A DNA stretch of 52,014 nucleotides from Malaciobacter halophilus (GTDB lineage Bacteria; Campylobacterota; Campylobacteria; Campylobacterales; Arcobacteraceae): NCBI RefSeq assembly GCF_002837275.1, contig NZ_NXIF01000013.1, positions 1-52,014 of the forward strand, read 5' to 3'. Below, piece by piece: positions 8,947 to 17,032 of this stretch. Position 1 is the first letter of the stretch; each line of letters starts with the position of its first letter. Made by a program: the position numbers and the translations under genes. Below the pieces are notes generated by a model. It was not told the origin of the DNA. It did not search any database and was given only the letters and a program-made list of their open reading frames with translations.

Positions 8947-9798
8947 ATGAAAAAAGCAACAAAACAACAAAGAGCTAATATTGTAAATAAAACTCTTTTT
9001 TATATTTATAAAAATATAGATACTAATATAACTTTAGATGAACTTGCAGAGTTTAATAATATATCAAAATACCATTTTCATAGAATTTTTAAAGAAGAGA
9101 CAAATCAAAATCTTTTTGATTTTATCACTTCAACACGCTTACAAAAAGCTGCAAATTTACTTATTACAAACTCTCATTCAACTATTAGTGAAGTTGCAAA
9201 TACTTGTGGATACTCTTCTCACTCGTCATTTATTAAAGCCTTTAAGCAAAAATTTTGCTACACTCCAACTGCTTGGAGAAAATCAGGACATATTGAATAC
9301 TCAAAATTTCTTATTAAAGAGGATAAAACTTTTGAAAATATTAATATGAAAATAGAAGTTATTCCCAAAAGATATTGTGCTTATATAAGACATAAAGGTT
9401 ATAATAGAAAAATTATCAATATTTGGCAAAAATTAAAAGCTCTTGCATATGAGTATAATTTAAAAGAGTACAAACAACTTGCATTACTTCATGATAACCC
9501 TACTATAACTCCATTAAGTGAGTGTAATTATGTTGCAGCTATTGAGGTTCCTAAAGAGTTTCGTTCAGAAATATCTACAATGGAAATTCCAAAAACTTTA
9601 TGTGCTTCATTTCATTTAGAAGGTGTTTATGGAGATGTATTAGCATTTTTACGATATGTTTATCATTTTTGGCTTCCAAAATCTGGGTATGAAGCTACAA
9701 CACTACCTTCATTTGTACATTATCATAAAAATCATTTTCTAAATGAGGATGAAAAGTTTGATTTAACTTTTTATTTGCCAATTAAAGTTGCTTATTAA
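8947..9798 (+). CDS. AraC-family regulator with GyrI-like effector domain
   Basis: A 283-residue transcription factor. Residues about 10-110 contain the double helix-turn-helix of the AraC family (FNNISKYHFHRIFKEE, then VANTCGYSSHSSFIKAFKQK). Residues about 125-283 resemble the GyrI/Rob effector-binding domain, with the opening pattern VIPKRYCAYIRHKGYN and a C-terminal FDLTFYLPIK strand. Proteins of this layout bind amphipathic small molecules and often control efflux or detoxification. The gene is divergent from the aminotransferase, and its stop overlaps the end of the converging HD-GYP gene by 4 bases. Confidence 0.88.
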   Translation: MKKATKQQRANIVNKTLFYIYKNIDTNITLDELAEFNNISKYHFHRIFKEETNQNLFDFITSTRLQKAANLLITNSHSTISEVANTCGYSSHSSFIKAFKQKFCYTPTAWRKSGHIEYSKFLIKEDKTFENINMKIEVIPKRYCAYIRHKGYNRKIINIWQKLKALAYEYNLKEYKQLALLHDNPTITPLSECNYVAAIEVPKEFRSEISTMEIPKTLCASFHLEGVYGDVLAFLRYVYHFWLPKSGYEATTLPSFVHYHKNHFLNEDEKFDLTFYLPIKVAY

Positions 9799-11603
9799 AA
9801 CTCATCTTGATACTCTTCTTGAATTTTCAAAAACTCATCAAGATTGTTTAAAAATATATCTACTAAATTAGGGTCAAACTGTTTTGCTCTCTCTTCTTTA
9901 AACAGTTTTACTATTTTTTCTAAAGGCCATGCTTGTTTATAGCATCTTTTACTAGCTAAAGCATCAAAAACATCACAAACTGCAGTAATTCTTCCATAAA
10001 TATGAATTTGCTCTTTTTCAAGACCTCTTGGATAACCTTTCCCATCCCATCTTTCATGATGCTCATGTGCAATTGTAGCAGCTGCTTTTAGTATCTCTCT
10101 TTTTGAATTTCTTAGCATTTCATAACCAATTGTAGCATGCTCTTTCATCTTTAAATACTCTTCATCACTTAATTTTGCAGGTTTTTTTAAAATACTATCT
10201 TCAATAGCTATTTTCCCAATATCATGCACAGGAGAAGCAAGTTTTAGTAACTCACACTCTTTTCTTGATAAACCGCATTTCTTTGCCATTAAAAAAGAGT
10301 ATTCTGCTACTCTTTTTACATGATTTCCTGTCTCATTTGACCTTCCTTCACAAATAGTTCCCATAGTATAAAGAACCTCTTTTTGTGTATCAATAATCTC
10401 TTTATTTAAATATATAATTTCGCTAACATTGTGTTTTATACTTATATACTCAATTATTTCATCATTAATATTTACTATTGGAATAATAGTAGTATCCATA
10501 TAATAAGCTTTATTATGTTTTGTTCTATTTTTAAGTATTCCTCTCCAAATATTTTTTGATTTTAGTTGTTCCCACATTTTTTTATAAGTTAAAGAAGGAA
10601 CTTCTTTATCTCTTACACAGCTAAAACTATTTCCTAATAACTGTTTTTTACTAAATCCAGATACTTCACAAAACTTATCATTAACATAAGTTATCACACC
10701 TTTTGTATCAGTTCTTGTAAAAGAAGTACTAACATCAATAGCTTTTTCAAACTCTTTTATTAAATGTACTTTTTCGCTTAAACCCTTTGAAGTAGTATCA
10801 AGCTTATCTTTTAATAACTCTTTATAACTCTCTATTTCCGTAATATCATGTCTAATTCCAAGATACTCAACAACTTCATTATCTTGATTTAAAACAGGAA
10901 TAATAGTAGCATCAACTATATATACACTTCCATCTTTTGCTCTATTTTTTACTATTCCTTTCCATGTTTTCTTTTTTTCTTTAATAGTTTCCCACATTTG
11001 TCTAAAAGTCTCTTTTGGCATATCTTCATGTCTTAAAATATTATGCTGTTTTCCAAGTAGTTCATTTAAGTTGTATTTTGAGATTCTGCAAAACTCTTCA
11101 TTTGCATAAGTAATTCTTCCTTTTTTATCAGCTTTTGAAAGAATTGTTGAGTTATCAACTGCAAGTTTATAGTGCTGTAAAATTGAATTAACATACTTTA
11201 TTTCATATCTATTTGAAACTCTTTTTATACATGAGTCAAAAACCTCTTTTAACTCTTTTTTCTTGATTGGATATTGAATATAGTACCTAATACGAAGTTT
11301 TATAGCTTTAATTAAATCTTTTTTCTTATTAAATTTTGAAATAAGTATAAAAATTTGGTCTTCATTTATCTCTCTGATTTTTTTAACCATTTTTTTTCCA
11401 TCTTCATCTGACATCAAAAAATTTGTTAAAACAATATCAAAGTTACTTTGCAAATATAAAGTATATGCCTCTTCTTTTGATTTACAAATAGTAATATCAT
11501 CAAGATTGTACTCTTGTTTTAATAATTTTAAAGCTTTGGAAATACACTCATCATCAGTACAAACAAAAAGTATTGATAATTTACTATTTTTATTATTTTC
11601 CAT
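9795..11603 (-). CDS. Receiver-PAS-PAS-HD-GYP protein (c-di-GMP phosphodiesterase type)
   Basis: A 602-residue cytosolic signalling protein. In order: a receiver-like domain (about 8-125), PAS domains at about 145-255 and 285-395, and an HD-GYP domain at about 405-590. The HD-GYP catalytic set is visible: H428, HDIGK at 460-464, H489, H513/H516 and GKGYP at 521-525, which predicts hydrolysis of cyclic di-GMP. The receiver has Asn61 where the phospho-accepting Asp is expected (VLTNFLM), so it is probably not phosphorylated in the usual way. The PAS domains share the TYANEEFC/TYVNDKFC pattern of Aer/BvgS-like sensors. No transmembrane segment is seen. Confidence 0.92.
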   Translation of the reverse strand: MENNKNSKLSILFVCTDDECISKALKLLKQEYNLDDITICKSKEEAYTLYLQSNFDIVLTNFLMSDEDGKKMVKKIREINEDQIFILISKFNKKKDLIKAIKLRIRYYIQYPIKKKELKEVFDSCIKRVSNRYEIKYVNSILQHYKLAVDNSTILSKADKKGRITYANEEFCRISKYNLNELLGKQHNILRHEDMPKETFRQMWETIKEKKKTWKGIVKNRAKDGSVYIVDATIIPVLNQDNEVVEYLGIRHDITEIESYKELLKDKLDTTSKGLSEKVHLIKEFEKAIDVSTSFTRTDTKGVITYVNDKFCEVSGFSKKQLLGNSFSCVRDKEVPSLTYKKMWEQLKSKNIWRGILKNRTKHNKAYYMDTTIIPIVNINDEIIEYISIKHNVSEIIYLNKEIIDTQKEVLYTMGTICEGRSNETGNHVKRVAEYSFLMAKKCGLSRKECELLKLASPVHDIGKIAIEDSILKKPAKLSDEEYLKMKEHATIGYEMLRNSKREILKAAATIAHEHHERWDGKGYPRGLEKEQIHIYGRITAVCDVFDALASKRCYKQAWPLEKIVKLFKEERAKQFDPNLVDIFLNNLDEFLKIQEEYQDEF

Positions 11604-11690
11604 AAGAGGACTTCTTTTCTAATTTAAATTATAAGTTATTTTTTGTATTCTTAAAAATAATAATTATATTAACTTTAACTTAATCTTTTT

Positions 11691-12023
11691 TTAAAATTCT
11701 GTATCATAAATATAGCTTGCAATATCTTCTAAAGTTTTTTTATCATAATGTAAATGGGGCATTAATTCATACTTTTTAACTTGTTCTAACATGATAGAAC
11801 CTTCAATATTTGGTTTATAAACCCACTCACTCATATATTTAATAAACTCTTTTTTATTTAAGAATGCTTCTTTATATCTTTTTTTTATTAGATTAATAGA
11901 AGGTGCAGATATAGATTTGCCAACTCTATGACAAGTTTCACAATTCCCACTAAAAAGTAATGAAGCATTATCTTGTGCAAAAACAGGTACAAAAATAAGT
12001 AGTGTTAATATTAATTTTTTCAT
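11691..12023 (-). CDS. Small periplasmic monoheme cytochrome c
   Basis: A 110-residue protein with a signal peptide (hydrophobic residues 4-16, ending FAQ). It has one heme c attachment site, CETCH, near residues 28-32, and a downstream Met in the MPHLHYD region as the probable axial ligand. It resembles class I cytochromes such as cytochrome c553. It is divergent from the arsR gene across 122 bases. No adjacent oxidoreductase reveals its electron partner. Confidence 0.82.
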   Translation of the reverse strand: MKKLILTLLIFVPVFAQDNASLLFSGNCETCHRVGKSISAPSINLIKKRYKEAFLNKKEFIKYMSEWVYKPNIEGSIMLEQVKKYELMPHLHYDKKTLEDIASYIYDTEF

Positions 12024-12102
12024 ATAAAAATTATAGCAAAAAATTAACTCTACAAATTTGATTTAACTCAAGTAAAACTAATCTATTTTTAAGAATCATT
12101 AT

Positions 12103-12124
12103 CATATGATTACATATTCATATG
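12103..12124. promoter_or_regulatory. Candidate ArsR/SmtB operator upstream of the metal efflux operon
   Basis: A perfect 7-bp inverted repeat, CATATGA and TCATATG separated by 8 bases, ends 21 bases before the chosen arsR start. Its spacing and AT-rich TGA/TCA arms resemble SmtB/CzrA-type operators, so the adjacent repressor probably binds here. The left flank (AATCATTATCATATGATTA) also has some Fur-box character. Confidence 0.6.
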
Positions 12125-12145
12125 TACATATAATAAAGGATGAGA

Positions 12146-12487
12146 ATGTCTCAAGAATGTTGTGACCACTCAAAAGAGGTTGAAAAAGTAAAAAAAGTTT
12201 TGATATGTGATGAAACTTTATATGATGTTGCAGAGCTATTTAAAGCTTTTGCTGATACTACTAGAATAAAAATAATTGCTGTTTTAAAAGAAGAAGAGCT
12301 GTGTGTTGGAGCAATAAGTGAACTTATAAATGTAAGCCAATCTGCTGTTTCGCACCAATTAAGAGTATTAAAAAACTCAAAAATAGTAAAACCAAGAAGA
12401 GTTGGTAAGCAAATGTTCTATTCCCTAGATGACGAACATATTAAAAAAATATACGATATGGGATTAGAACATATTATAAAAGGATAA
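12146..12487 (+). CDS. ArsR/SmtB-family metal-sensing repressor
   Basis: A 113-residue winged-helix repressor. The recognition region is VSQSAVSHQLRVLKNSKIV. The C-terminal helix has D96, H98 and H109 (D-x-H, then His 11 residues on), which matches most of the alpha-5 Zn/Co site of SmtB/CzrA. The N-terminus also has Cys5-Cys6 and His8, with further Cys at 21 and 53, so a CadC-like Cys site is possible. The start at 12146 is preferred over the in-frame ATG at 12140, because AAAGGA at 12135-12140 overlaps the latter but is 5 bases from the former. It is 4 bases upstream of the P-type ATPase gene, and a palindrome sits just before it. Confidence 0.9.
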   Translation: MSQECCDHSKEVEKVKKVLICDETLYDVAELFKAFADTTRIKIIAVLKEEELCVGAISELINVSQSAVSHQLRVLKNSKIVKPRRVGKQMFYSLDDEHIKKIYDMGLEHIIKG

Positions 12488-12491
12488 TTTT

Positions 12492-14699
12492 ATGCAAAAA
12501 GTAAAATTGCAAAATCTTGATTGTGCAAATTGCGCAGGAAAAATTGAAAAACGTCTAAATGAATTAGATGAACTAAATAATGTTAAACTTAATTTTTCAA
12601 CTTCTACATTAAGTTTTGAACAAACTGTTGAAGAAAATATACTAGATAAAATAGAAAAAGAGATTCAAAAGATTGAAAGAGAAGTAGTTATTGTAAAAGA
12701 TAATATCAAACAACAAAGAGGGTTTTGGCAACTTCTTGATAAAAAACTCTTAGTTATTACAATAATATCTTTAGTATTAACTTATATTTCATATAACTAC
12801 ATAAAAAATGAAACACTACAACTTGTTGTATATCTTTTAGCATACTTTTTAGTTGGGTGGGATGTTTTATATAAAGCTATTAGAAACTTAACAAATGGGA
12901 AAGTTTTTGATGAACACTTTTTAATGGGTATAGCAACAATAGGTGCTTTTGCATTGGGCGAATATGTTGAAGGTATTGCTGTTATGATATTTTATCAAGT
13001 AGGTGAAATGTTCCAAGCAGTTGCAGTTAATAATTCAAGAGATAGTATTAATTCATTACTTGATATAAAACCTGAATTTGCAAATGTAAAAGTAGAAGAT
13101 TCTATTATTCAAAAAGCTCCTGAAGATGTTAAGATTGGCGATACTATTTTAGTAAAAGCAGGAGAAAAAGTACCAGTAGATGGAGTACTGCTTTCTACTA
13201 ATAGCTCTTTTGATACAAGTGCTATAACAGGAGAGTTCAAACCTAAAAGTATTAAAAAAGAACAAGAAGTTTTAAGTGGATTTATAAATACTTCAAAAGC
13301 TTGTTATATAAAAGTTACTTCATTATATAAAGATTCAACTGTTGCTAAAATTATTGAGTTAATAGAAAATGCTTCTTCAAGAAAAGCAAAAGCAGAAAAA
13401 TTTATAACAAAATTTGCAACAGTATATACTCCAATTGTTGTAGTATTAGCAGCACTTTTAGCAGTAATTCCTCCACTATTAATTGAAAATGCACAATTTG
13501 CAGATTGGGTAGAAAGAGCATTGATTTTCTTAGTTATTTCTTGTCCTTGTGCTTTAGTAGTATCTATACCATTATCTTTTTTTAGTGCCATTGGTGCAGT
13601 ATCAAAAAGAGGTGTACTTGTAAAAGGTGCTAATTATATAGAAAAATTAACAGAGATTCAAAATATAATTTTTGATAAAACAGGTACGTTAACACATGGA
13701 GTGTTTGAAGTTACAAAGATAAATAGTAAAGATATTTCAAAAGAGGAACTTTTAAAATTTGCTGCATATGCAGAGAGTTTTTCTACTCATCCAATAGCAA
13801 AATCAATTGTAAAGGCTTTTGATAAAACAATTGATTCAAAACTTATTAGTGAACACGAAGAATTAAGTGGTTTAGGAGTAAAAGCAACAATAGAAAATAA
13901 AGAGATTTTAGTAGGAAATAAAAAACTTCTAAATAATTTTAATATTACTTATGATGAAATAAATGAGGATTTAAATGTAGTATTTATTGCAATAGATTCT
14001 AAGTTTGCTGGATATATTGTAGTAAGTGATATTATTAAAGTTGAAGCAAAAGAAGTAATTAGTGAGCTTAAAACTTTAAATATTCATAAGACATATATGT
14101 TAACAGGTGACAAAAAAGAGGTTGCTTTAAATGTTGCAAATCAATTAGGTATTGATGAAGTAAAGTATGAACTTTTACCTCAAGAAAAATTAACAAATTT
14201 TGAAGCAATAAAAAAACAGACAAATAAAGTTACAGCATTTGTTGGAGATGGTATTAATGACGCACCAACACTAGCAAATTCAGATGTAGGATTTGCAATG
14301 GGTGGAGTTGGAAGTGATTTAGCAGTTAAATCTGCTGATGTTGTTATTTTAAATGATAATATCAAATCAATTAGTGATGCTATTAAAATTGCTAAAAAAA
14401 CAAAGGTTATTGTATATCAAAATATTATTTTTATTATGGCCATAAAAATTGCTTTTCTTGCTTTAGGTGCTGGGGCTATGATTAGTATGAAAGAGGCAAT
14501 CTTTGCTGATGTTGGAGTAGCATTACTTGCAATTTTTAACTCTATGAGAATCTTAAAAACAATAAAAGATAAACCTAAACAATCAATTTGTGAAGATAAT
14601 AGTTGTAACCTACAAGAAAATCAAGAAATAAAAAATTTTACAACAAAACAACAAAACAACTGCTGCAATGACACTAATTGTTGCTCTACAAAAAACTAA
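12492..14699 (+). CDS. Zn/Cd/Pb-type P1B ATPase (ZntA/CadA-like metal exporter)
   Basis: A 735-residue inner-membrane heavy-metal efflux pump. An N-terminal HMA domain carries CANC at residues 11-14. The translocation motif is C351-P352-C353 in ISCPCALVVSIPLSFF, the phosphorylated Asp is about residue 395 in DKTGTLTHG, and the hinge GDGINDAPTLA is intact. The DVGVALLAIFNSMRIL end helix, with its Asp, fits the Zn/Cd/Pb subgroup (P1B-2) rather than copper pumps. A 40-residue C-terminal tail is unusually Cys-rich, with two CC pairs, and is a likely extra metal-binding site. It forms an operon with the ArsR-family gene 4 bases upstream and ends in a strong terminator. Confidence 0.94.
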   Translation: MQKVKLQNLDCANCAGKIEKRLNELDELNNVKLNFSTSTLSFEQTVEENILDKIEKEIQKIEREVVIVKDNIKQQRGFWQLLDKKLLVITIISLVLTYISYNYIKNETLQLVVYLLAYFLVGWDVLYKAIRNLTNGKVFDEHFLMGIATIGAFALGEYVEGIAVMIFYQVGEMFQAVAVNNSRDSINSLLDIKPEFANVKVEDSIIQKAPEDVKIGDTILVKAGEKVPVDGVLLSTNSSFDTSAITGEFKPKSIKKEQEVLSGFINTSKACYIKVTSLYKDSTVAKIIELIENASSRKAKAEKFITKFATVYTPIVVVLAALLAVIPPLLIENAQFADWVERALIFLVISCPCALVVSIPLSFFSAIGAVSKRGVLVKGANYIEKLTEIQNIIFDKTGTLTHGVFEVTKINSKDISKEELLKFAAYAESFSTHPIAKSIVKAFDKTIDSKLISEHEELSGLGVKATIENKEILVGNKKLLNNFNITYDEINEDLNVVFIAIDSKFAGYIVVSDIIKVEAKEVISELKTLNIHKTYMLTGDKKEVALNVANQLGIDEVKYELLPQEKLTNFEAIKKQTNKVTAFVGDGINDAPTLANSDVGFAMGGVGSDLAVKSADVVILNDNIKSISDAIKIAKKTKVIVYQNIIFIMAIKIAFLALGAGAMISMKEAIFADVGVALLAIFNSMRILKTIKDKPKQSICEDNSCNLQENQEIKNFTTKQQNNCCNDTNCCSTKN

Positions 14700-14722
14700 A
14701 GAGTTTTACTCTTTAGTTTTTT
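14691..14722 (+). terminator. Intrinsic terminator of the arsR-ATPase operon
   Basis: A 13-bp perfect stem (AAAAACTAAAGAG with its complement), a 5-base loop (TTTTA) and a trailing T run. It overlaps the ATPase stop codon. Confidence 0.85.
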
Positions 14723-14810
14723 CTTTAATTTCTCTCAAAAGATAAATAACTTTAAAGTGTATTATATTTTATTAAGCTTTCCTATGTAATAATCCGCGCC
14801 CAATAAAATT

Positions 14811-14829
14811 ATTGATAATTAATATCAAT
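14811..14829. promoter_or_regulatory. Fur-like box before the siderophore receptor
   Basis: A 19-bp perfect inverted repeat, ATTGATA-N5-TATCAAT, 25 bases upstream of the receptor start. It resembles the classical Fur box in length and in its GATA/TATC cores. Iron-repressed control of a TonB receptor is the expected arrangement. Confidence 0.65.
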
Positions 14830-14854
14830 ATTATTATATACACAAAGGAAATTT

Positions 14855-16993
14855 ATGAAAAAATTAGTTACTTCATCTTTTGTAGTAATGCTAAGTTTAA
14901 GTACAGCACAAAGTTTACTTAGTGCAAATTCTGTTGAAAATTCAAAAAATAATAAAGAAGAAAAGCAGAAATTTAATGCAGTCTTACCAACTGTTTATAT
15001 TGAAGCTATGAAAGAAGATGACATAACAAAAGGTTATGTAAACTATGAAAATGCTTCAGTTACAAGAAATAAGATGAGTATTAAACAAACTCCTATGACT
15101 ATTGATACTTTAAACATTCAAAAAAATAAAAACTATGGAACAAATGATTTAAGTTCCATATTAGAAGGAAATGCAGGTATTGATACTACATATGATATGA
15201 GAAGTGATAACATTTTTATTAGAGGGTTTAGAGCTGATACAAATGATATTTACAGAGATGGGATTAGAGAAAGTGGTCAAGTAAGAAGAAGTACTGCTAA
15301 TATTGAAAGAGTTGAAATACTAAAAGGACCTGCTTCATTACTTTATGGAAGAAGTAATGGAGGAGGAGTTATTAATATGGTAAGTAAGTATGCAAACTTT
15401 GATAGCTCAAATAGTCTTGGTATATTACTAGGTTCATGGGAAAACAAAGGGATAAATTTAGATGTTAATCAAGTAGTAAATGAAAATATTGCTTTTAGAT
15501 TTGTAAGTGATATAACAAAAGGTGAAACATTTAGAGATAGTATTCAAAAAGATATTGAGAATAAAACTAAAATGTTTTCTCCTAGTATTACAATTACAAA
15601 TAATGACAACTTAAATTGGACAGCTCAATATACTTATGATTATGCAAAAAGAACACCTGATAGAGGTCCAGACAAAACTCAATATGATTTAATGGGTATC
15701 TCTTATGATAAAGCATTTGCTCATGATGGAGATTATGTAGAAGATAGATTACAAATATTAAGATCTAGTTTAGATTATCAAATCAATGATAAATGGAGTC
15801 TAAATTGGGCAGCTGCATATAGAGAAGCTGAACAAAATTTTGACCATTACTATTTAGGAAGTTATGACACTACTACTAAACTTTTAAATCAAAGTTATGC
15901 ATGGCAAGAAACAGAAAATAAGACAATTTCAAATACATTAACACTTAATGGTGAAGTAAAAACAGGTAATATTTTGCATAATTTAACTTTAGGAGTTGAT
16001 TACAGTAAAGAGAAAAGAACTCCAGAGTTATACTATACAAGAAATCAATTATTTGACCCTTTTGATTCTTCTTCATGGACAAGAACTGAAAAGAAAGATG
16101 CACTAATAAAAAATGAGCATGAAGGGGTTTCAAAAGGTATTTTTTTAGAAGATATTATCTCTTTAACTCCTTCTTTAAAACTAGTTTTAGGTGGAAGGTT
16201 TGATAAATACTCATTTAGTTCTTCAGATATTTCAAATAATCACAGCTCTTATGATGGTGACTCTTTTAGCCCAAGAGTAGGAGTTGTTTATGATATAAAT
16301 GAAGATCATACTATTTATACTTCATATAATAAAAGTTTTTCACCTTATGGAGGAAATAGTTATTTAGGTGTAAGTGCTAGTGCTGATTCTAACACTTTTA
16401 ATGATGAACCTGAATACAATGAACAGTATGAAATAGGAATAAAAAGTAATTGGCTTGATAATAGATTAAGCAGTACTTTCTCTTTATACCAAATTGAACA
16501 TTACAATATTAGATATAGACCTGATTGGGAAACAGATTTAACAAAATGGTACCAAAGAGGGAAAGAGAGATCAAGAGGAGCAGAATTAAGTATTATAGGA
16601 CAAGTATATGAAAATATTTACTTAAGAACATCATTAGGTGTAATGCAAGCAAAAGTTATAAAAGACAAATCAAACCCAGATAATGAAGGCAATTACTTAA
16701 GTAATACTGCAAATATCAATGGAAATATTTTCGTAAGATATGCACCTTCATCAAAGAGTTTCTACACAGAACTTGGAGTTACACATGTAGGGAAAAGATA
16801 CTTTTATGATAGAAGTGGAAATGAAAGTACTTTAGATAGTTTTAATAGAGTAGATACTTTATTAGGATGGAAATATAAAGATGTAAATATTACACTTGGT
16901 ATTTTAAATCTATTTGATAAAGATTATTGGAGATCAAGTACGATGCCAGGAGCATCAAGATCAGCAACATTAAGACTTAATTATAAGTTTTAA
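14855..16993 (+). CDS. TonB-dependent siderophore receptor (outer membrane)
   Basis: A 712-residue outer-membrane receptor, in the normal range for FpvA/FhuA-type proteins. A signal peptide spans about residues 1-24. The plug domain is recognisable by SIKQTPMTIDTLN, the FIRGFRADTNDIYRDG segment and the VEILKGPASLLYGRSNGGGVIN motif. A long series of amphipathic strands follows, ending in LRLNYKF with a terminal Phe, as expected for BAM-assembled barrels. There is an AAAGGA ribosome site before the ATG and a Fur-like box upstream. The ligand is probably a ferric siderophore, whose identity cannot be inferred. No tonB or ABC importer genes are adjacent. Confidence 0.94.
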   Translation: MKKLVTSSFVVMLSLSTAQSLLSANSVENSKNNKEEKQKFNAVLPTVYIEAMKEDDITKGYVNYENASVTRNKMSIKQTPMTIDTLNIQKNKNYGTNDLSSILEGNAGIDTTYDMRSDNIFIRGFRADTNDIYRDGIRESGQVRRSTANIERVEILKGPASLLYGRSNGGGVINMVSKYANFDSSNSLGILLGSWENKGINLDVNQVVNENIAFRFVSDITKGETFRDSIQKDIENKTKMFSPSITITNNDNLNWTAQYTYDYAKRTPDRGPDKTQYDLMGISYDKAFAHDGDYVEDRLQILRSSLDYQINDKWSLNWAAAYREAEQNFDHYYLGSYDTTTKLLNQSYAWQETENKTISNTLTLNGEVKTGNILHNLTLGVDYSKEKRTPELYYTRNQLFDPFDSSSWTRTEKKDALIKNEHEGVSKGIFLEDIISLTPSLKLVLGGRFDKYSFSSSDISNNHSSYDGDSFSPRVGVVYDINEDHTIYTSYNKSFSPYGGNSYLGVSASADSNTFNDEPEYNEQYEIGIKSNWLDNRLSSTFSLYQIEHYNIRYRPDWETDLTKWYQRGKERSRGAELSIIGQVYENIYLRTSLGVMQAKVIKDKSNPDNEGNYLSNTANINGNIFVRYAPSSKSFYTELGVTHVGKRYFYDRSGNESTLDSFNRVDTLLGWKYKDVNITLGILNLFDKDYWRSSTMPGASRSATLRLNYKF

Positions 16994-17000
16994 TAACTTT

Positions 17001-17032
17001 TAACTTAGTATATTTTCTAATATACTAAGTTA
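17001..17032. terminator. Bidirectional stem-loop between receptor and kinase genes
   Basis: A 14-bp perfect stem with a TTCT loop lies between the converging receptor and histidine kinase genes and touches the kinase stop codon. It probably serves both transcripts, although neither side has a long U tract. Confidence 0.6.

Noticed and set aside
12093-12111. Fur box upstream of the arsR-family gene
   Set aside because: The match is partial and overlaps a better inverted repeat suited to the ArsR/SmtB repressor encoded next to it.
13304-14365. Minus-strand open frames inside the P-type ATPase gene
   Set aside because: They are antisense shadows of a well-conserved coding sequence, without ribosome sites or recognisable domains.
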